From Pontibacter vulgaris (GTDB taxonomy: Bacteria > Bacteroidota > Bacteroidia > Cytophagales > Hymenobacteraceae), in assembly GCF_022758145.1 (NCBI RefSeq), contig NZ_JAJVDH010000002.1:744001-808000 (forward strand): 64,000 nucleotides of DNA, read 5' to 3'. How positions within the stretch are numbered: the first letter of the stretch is position 1; the number at the start of each line of letters is the position of its first letter. The position numbers were made by a program, and so were the translations under genes. The notes under the pieces are model-generated. The model ran no database searches, was not told the DNA's origin, and saw only the letters and a list, made by a program, of their open reading frames with translations. Shown piece after piece: positions 61,167 to 64,000 of the stretch.

Positions 61167-64000
61167 TTAAACAGCTGCTTTTTCGTAAGCTTCGATCTGG
61201 TCGAACTCCGGATGGTGCTTGCGCTCTCTCGACCACATGGCATAAATAGCCGGGATAACGAACAGCGTAAGTATAAGCGAGAACATCGTTCCGCCCACAA
61301 TTACAATACCCATACCCATACGGCTTTGCGCGGCAGCTCCCAAGGCCAGCGCAATTGGCAAGGCACCCAAGGCAATTGCTAAACTCGTCATCAGGATCGG
61401 ACGAAGACGGGCTTCGGCAGCTTCCAGAATCGCTTCGTGTTTCGGTTTGCCCTGTTCCCGGAGCTGGTTGGCAAACTCCACTATCAGGATACCGTTCTTC
61501 GTTACAAGCCCTATCAGCATAATGGTACCAATCTGGCTGAAGATGTTCCAGGTCTGACCAAATAGCCATAACGAAAGCATGGCACCGGCTACCGCCATTG
61601 GCACGGTAAGTATAATAATAAGCGGATCGACAAAGCTCTCGAACTGGGCAGCAAGTATAAGGTAGATCAAAAGTAAGGCAAGGCCGAAAGCAAATGAGGT
61701 ATTAGAGCCACTTTCCACAAAGTCGCGCGACTCACCACCCAAATCAGTTGTAAATGTTTCATCCAGCACTTTTTCCTTCACGCGGTCCATGGCTTCAATG
61801 CCATCGCCAATACTCATGCCCGGCGATAAACCAGCCGAAACGGTGGCCGACATATAACGATTGTTGTGGTATAGCTGCGGCGGGCTGCTGCGCTCCGACA
61901 TGGTTACCAGGTTATCCAGCTGAATTAACTTTCCATCTTTGCTGCGAACAAAAAGCGAGGTCAGATCAAGCGGGTCGTTACGGTCAGGGCGGTCGAACTG
62001 GCCCATTACCTGGTACTGGCGTCCGTTCATCAGGAAGTACCCGAAGCGCTGGCCGCTCAGCGATAACTGTAAGGTTTGCGCCACGTCAATTACCGATACA
62101 CCTAAGCTTTGCGCTTTTTCGCGATCAATAGAAATGTTGATCTCCGGCTTATTGAATTTCAGGTTAACATCTACGTTCGAGAAAACAGGGTCTTTGCTGG
62201 CTTCTTCCATAAATGCAGGGATCTTTTCCTCCAGCTTCTGGAAGTTTGGTGCCTGTATAATATATTGAATTGGCTGGCCACCGCGGCGGTTTACAGAGAT
62301 GGTTGGCTGTTGCGTTACCATAATGCGGCCTTCAGAATATTTACGGGTCAGGCCGGTCAGGTAATCTGCCACTTCCTTCTGCGAGCGCTCACGTTCATTT
62401 GGCTGCTTCATGGCGATACGCATCATGCCGCTGTTTACAGAACCGGCACCACCAAAGCCCGGCGAAGTAATAACCAGGTTAACTGCTTTTTCGGGGATAG
62501 AATCGTTTACCAGTTGGGTAAGCTCCTGCATAAAACGGTCGGTGTATTCGTAAGAAGCTCCTTCAGGGGCACTTACCTGCACACGCAACATACTTCTGTC
62601 ATCGTAAGGGGCGGTTTCTTTCTGAAGTATAGTATAGAACAAACCTATCAGGCCAATACAGAAAATAATAATCGGGAAACTAAGCCATTTACGCTGCATA
62701 AAGCCACTCAGCGCACTGGCATAACCGGCATTCATTTTCTGGAAGTAGGGCTCTGTAAAGTTGTAGAACTTCGTTTTCTTCTGGTGGCCGCCTTTCATCA
62801 GGTAAGCGTTCAGCATTGGCGTAAGCGTCAGCGATACGAAAGCCGAGATAAGTACAGCTGCCCCAATCACGACACCAAATTCCCGGAACAAACGCCCGAC
62901 AAAACCTTCAAGGAAGATAACCGGAAGGAACACAGCTGCCAGCGTAATCGAAATCGAAATTACTGCCAGGAAGATTTCGTTAGAACCTTTAATAGCAGCT
63001 TCTATCGGCGACATGCCTTCTTCTACTTTCTTAAAGATGTTCTCCGTAACCACAATACCATCATCCACCACCAGACCTGTAGCCAGAACTATAGCCAGCA
63101 ACGTGAGTACGTTTACTGAGAAACCGCACAGGTACATGATAAAGAAAGTAGCAATAAGCGAAACCGGGATATCTATAAGTGGACGGAAAGCGATGCTCCA
63201 GTCGCGGAAGAACAGGTAAATGATAAGTATAACCAGTACCAGCGCTATAAGTATAGTTTCAGCCACTTCGGTTACGGACTTTTTGATGAATATCGTGTTA
63301 TCCATCGCAATATCCAGTTTCATATCTTCAGGCAGGTCTTTTTTTAGTTTCTCGAACTGCTCATAGAATTTTTCTGAAATATCAAGGTAGTTGGTGCCCG
63401 GCTGCGGAATGATGGCAAGTCCCACCATCGGCTGGCCGGAGTTGCTCATCTTGGTCTCCAGATTTTCAGGGCCAAGTTCTGCGGTACCCAAGTCGCTGAA
63501 ACGGATGATCTTGTTGTTGTCTGATTTTACGATCAGGTTATTGAACTGCTCGGCAGTAGACATGTTACCGAGTGTTTTTACAACCAGTTCGGTGTTCTCG
63601 CCGCTTATTTTACCCGAAGGTAATTCTACGTTCTCACGGTTCAGGGCGGTGCGCACATCACCTACAGTTAAACCATAAGAGGCCAGTTTCATCGGGTCCA
63701 GCCAGAGGCGCATGGCATAGCGTTTTTGCCCCCATATCTGCACACTACTTACGCCAGGTATCGTTTGCAAACGCTGCGAAATCACGTTCTCGGCATAGTC
63801 GCTGAGCTGTAACTGATCGCGGTTAGCGCTTTGCACGGTCATGGTAATGATCGGCTCCGAGTCGGCATCGGCTTTAGAAACTACCGGTGGCGCATCAATA
63901 TCCTGTGGCAAACTTCTTACCGCCTGCGATACTTTGTCGCGCACGTCATTGGCCGCTTCCTCCAGGTTCTTGTCCAGATTAAACTCGATGTTAATGTTAC
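61167..64000 (-). CDS. RND efflux pump inner-membrane subunit (AcrB/MexB type), truncated at right edge
   Basis: The frame is open to the end of the window (about 944 codons visible), so the 5' part is missing. Visible features are the proton-relay Asp pair in LVVDDGIVVTENIFKKVEEG in TM4, FFIMYLCGFSVNVLTLLAI, the PAITDF-like periplasmic repeats, a second membrane half (LALLLIYLILAAQFESFVDPLIIILTVPMAVAGAMLSLWLFG) and GMGIVIVGGTMFSLILTLFVIPAIYAMW. It exports drugs, detergents or other compounds with a fusion protein probably encoded beyond the window, and the TolC protein next to it. Confidence 0.95.
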   Translation of the reverse strand, partial: NINIEFNLDKNLEEAANDVRDKVSQAVRSLPQDIDAPPVVSKADADSEPIITMTVQSANRDQLQLSDYAENVISQRLQTIPGVSSVQIWGQKRYAMRLWLDPMKLASYGLTVGDVRTALNRENVELPSGKISGENTELVVKTLGNMSTAEQFNNLIVKSDNNKIIRFSDLGTAELGPENLETKMSNSGQPMVGLAIIPQPGTNYLDISEKFYEQFEKLKKDLPEDMKLDIAMDNTIFIKKSVTEVAETILIALVLVILIIYLFFRDWSIAFRPLIDIPVSLIATFFIMYLCGFSVNVLTLLAIVLATGLVVDDGIVVTENIFKKVEEGMSPIEAAIKGSNEIFLAVISISITLAAVFLPVIFLEGFVGRLFREFGVVIGAAVLISAFVSLTLTPMLNAYLMKGGHQKKTKFYNFTEPYFQKMNAGYASALSGFMQRKWLSFPIIIFCIGLIGLFYTILQKETAPYDDRSMLRVQVSAPEGASYEYTDRFMQELTQLVNDSIPEKAVNLVITSPGFGGAGSVNSGMMRIAMKQPNERERSQKEVADYLTGLTRKYSEGRIMVTQQPTISVNRRGGQPIQYIIQAPNFQKLEEKIPAFMEEASKDPVFSNVDVNLKFNKPEINISIDREKAQSLGVSVIDVAQTLQLSLSGQRFGYFLMNGRQYQVMGQFDRPDRNDPLDLTSLFVRSKDGKLIQLDNLVTMSERSSPPQLYHNNRYMSATVSAGLSPGMSIGDGIEAMDRVKEKVLDETFTTDLGGESRDFVESGSNTSFAFGLALLLIYLILAAQFESFVDPLIIILTVPMAVAGAMLSLWLFGQTWNIFSQIGTIMLIGLVTKNGILIVEFANQLREQGKPKHEAILEAAEARLRPILMTSLAIALGALPIALALGAAAQSRMGMGIVIVGGTMFSLILTLFVIPAIYAMWSRERKHHPEFDQIEAYEKAAV

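Noticed and set aside
61126-61569. Minus-strand ORF of 147 codons between the TolC and RND genes
   Set aside because: It is in another frame of the RND gene, whose C-terminus is well defined to 61,167.
62109-63119. Long plus-strand ORF of 336 codons
   Set aside because: It lies antisense to the RND pump gene, which has clear family motifs; the protein has no domain and biased Cys/His content typical of a shadow frame.

Overview
The window looks like chromosomal DNA of a Bacteroidota bacterium, probably of the Cytophagales/Hymenobacteraceae type (Pontibacter-like is my best guess, not proven). The reasons are a protein with a type IX secretion C-terminal sorting domain, promoters of the TTTG-N19/20-TAnnTTTG form, a TonB receptor with a carboxypeptidase-regulatory-like plug extension, and families typical of the phylum (DUF4142, WbqC, DUF6428, DAHP synthase fused to chorismate mutase). 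The octamer AAGTATAA/TTATACTT is scattered very densely, on both strands, inside and between the host genes.

Host region 1 (1-34,400): the 3' part of a large secreted exonuclease/endonuclease/phosphatase protein with Calx-beta repeats; a small membrane protein; gamma-glutamyltransferase; tail-specific protease; a GDSL esterase; a DUF4142 lipoprotein; a lone response regulator; a glycine-zipper stress protein; a fasciclin lipoprotein; an ECF sigma factor followed by an unusual membrane-anchored trypsin-like protease with an anti-sigma-like N-terminus; a Thr-rich lipoprotein divergent from the sigma gene; proline dehydrogenase; DAHP synthase/chorismate mutase; a Ca-type P-ATPase; aroB-aroA with an overlapping third gene; a periplasmic-binding-like protein; an M42 peptidase; an acyl-CoA carboxylase beta subunit; ClpC; WbqC; a lipid A-type acyltransferase; a YrdC/Sua5 protein; MltG; a YbgC-like thioesterase; a YihY/BrkB membrane protein; and tRNA-Ser(UGA).

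Integrated island (about 34,400-57,912): a 23.5-kb element inserted in the 3' end of tRNA-Ser and bounded by a 14-bp direct repeat. A tyrosine integrase and an excisionase-like gene lie at its right end. From left to right the cargo is: a CAP-domain secreted protein; a few small unknown genes; a type III restriction-modification pair whose mod gene carries a 4-bp frameshift; a divergent single-subunit polymerase-like (palm motifs A, B and C) protein; a serine recombinase; a metal module (cation diffusion facilitator with HMA-like domain, TonB receptor, small Cys-rich protein); an ACR3/BASS-type permease; a mercury module (merA, merTP, ArsR-type regulator); a CsoR-like repressor with a thioredoxin-like protein and a Cys-rich secreted protein; and an arsenic operon (arsR, DUF6428, metallophosphoesterase, acr3) with no arsC. 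Just before the excisionase/integrase pair sits a fragment of a different tRNA 3' end with its own terminator, which suggests the island is composite. The AAGTATAA octamer is nearly absent from the island.

Host region 2 (57,913-64,000): the displaced tRNA terminator, a small acidic protein, an MgtC/DUF4010 membrane protein, and a TolC-RND efflux operon that runs off the right edge.

The main leads are the polymerase-like protein as a possible replication enzyme of the element, the octamer and its sharp loss at the att sites, the nested tRNA scar, the GATT-repeat frameshift in mod, and the matched pair of ECF-type promoters between the sigma gene and the Thr-rich lipoprotein.
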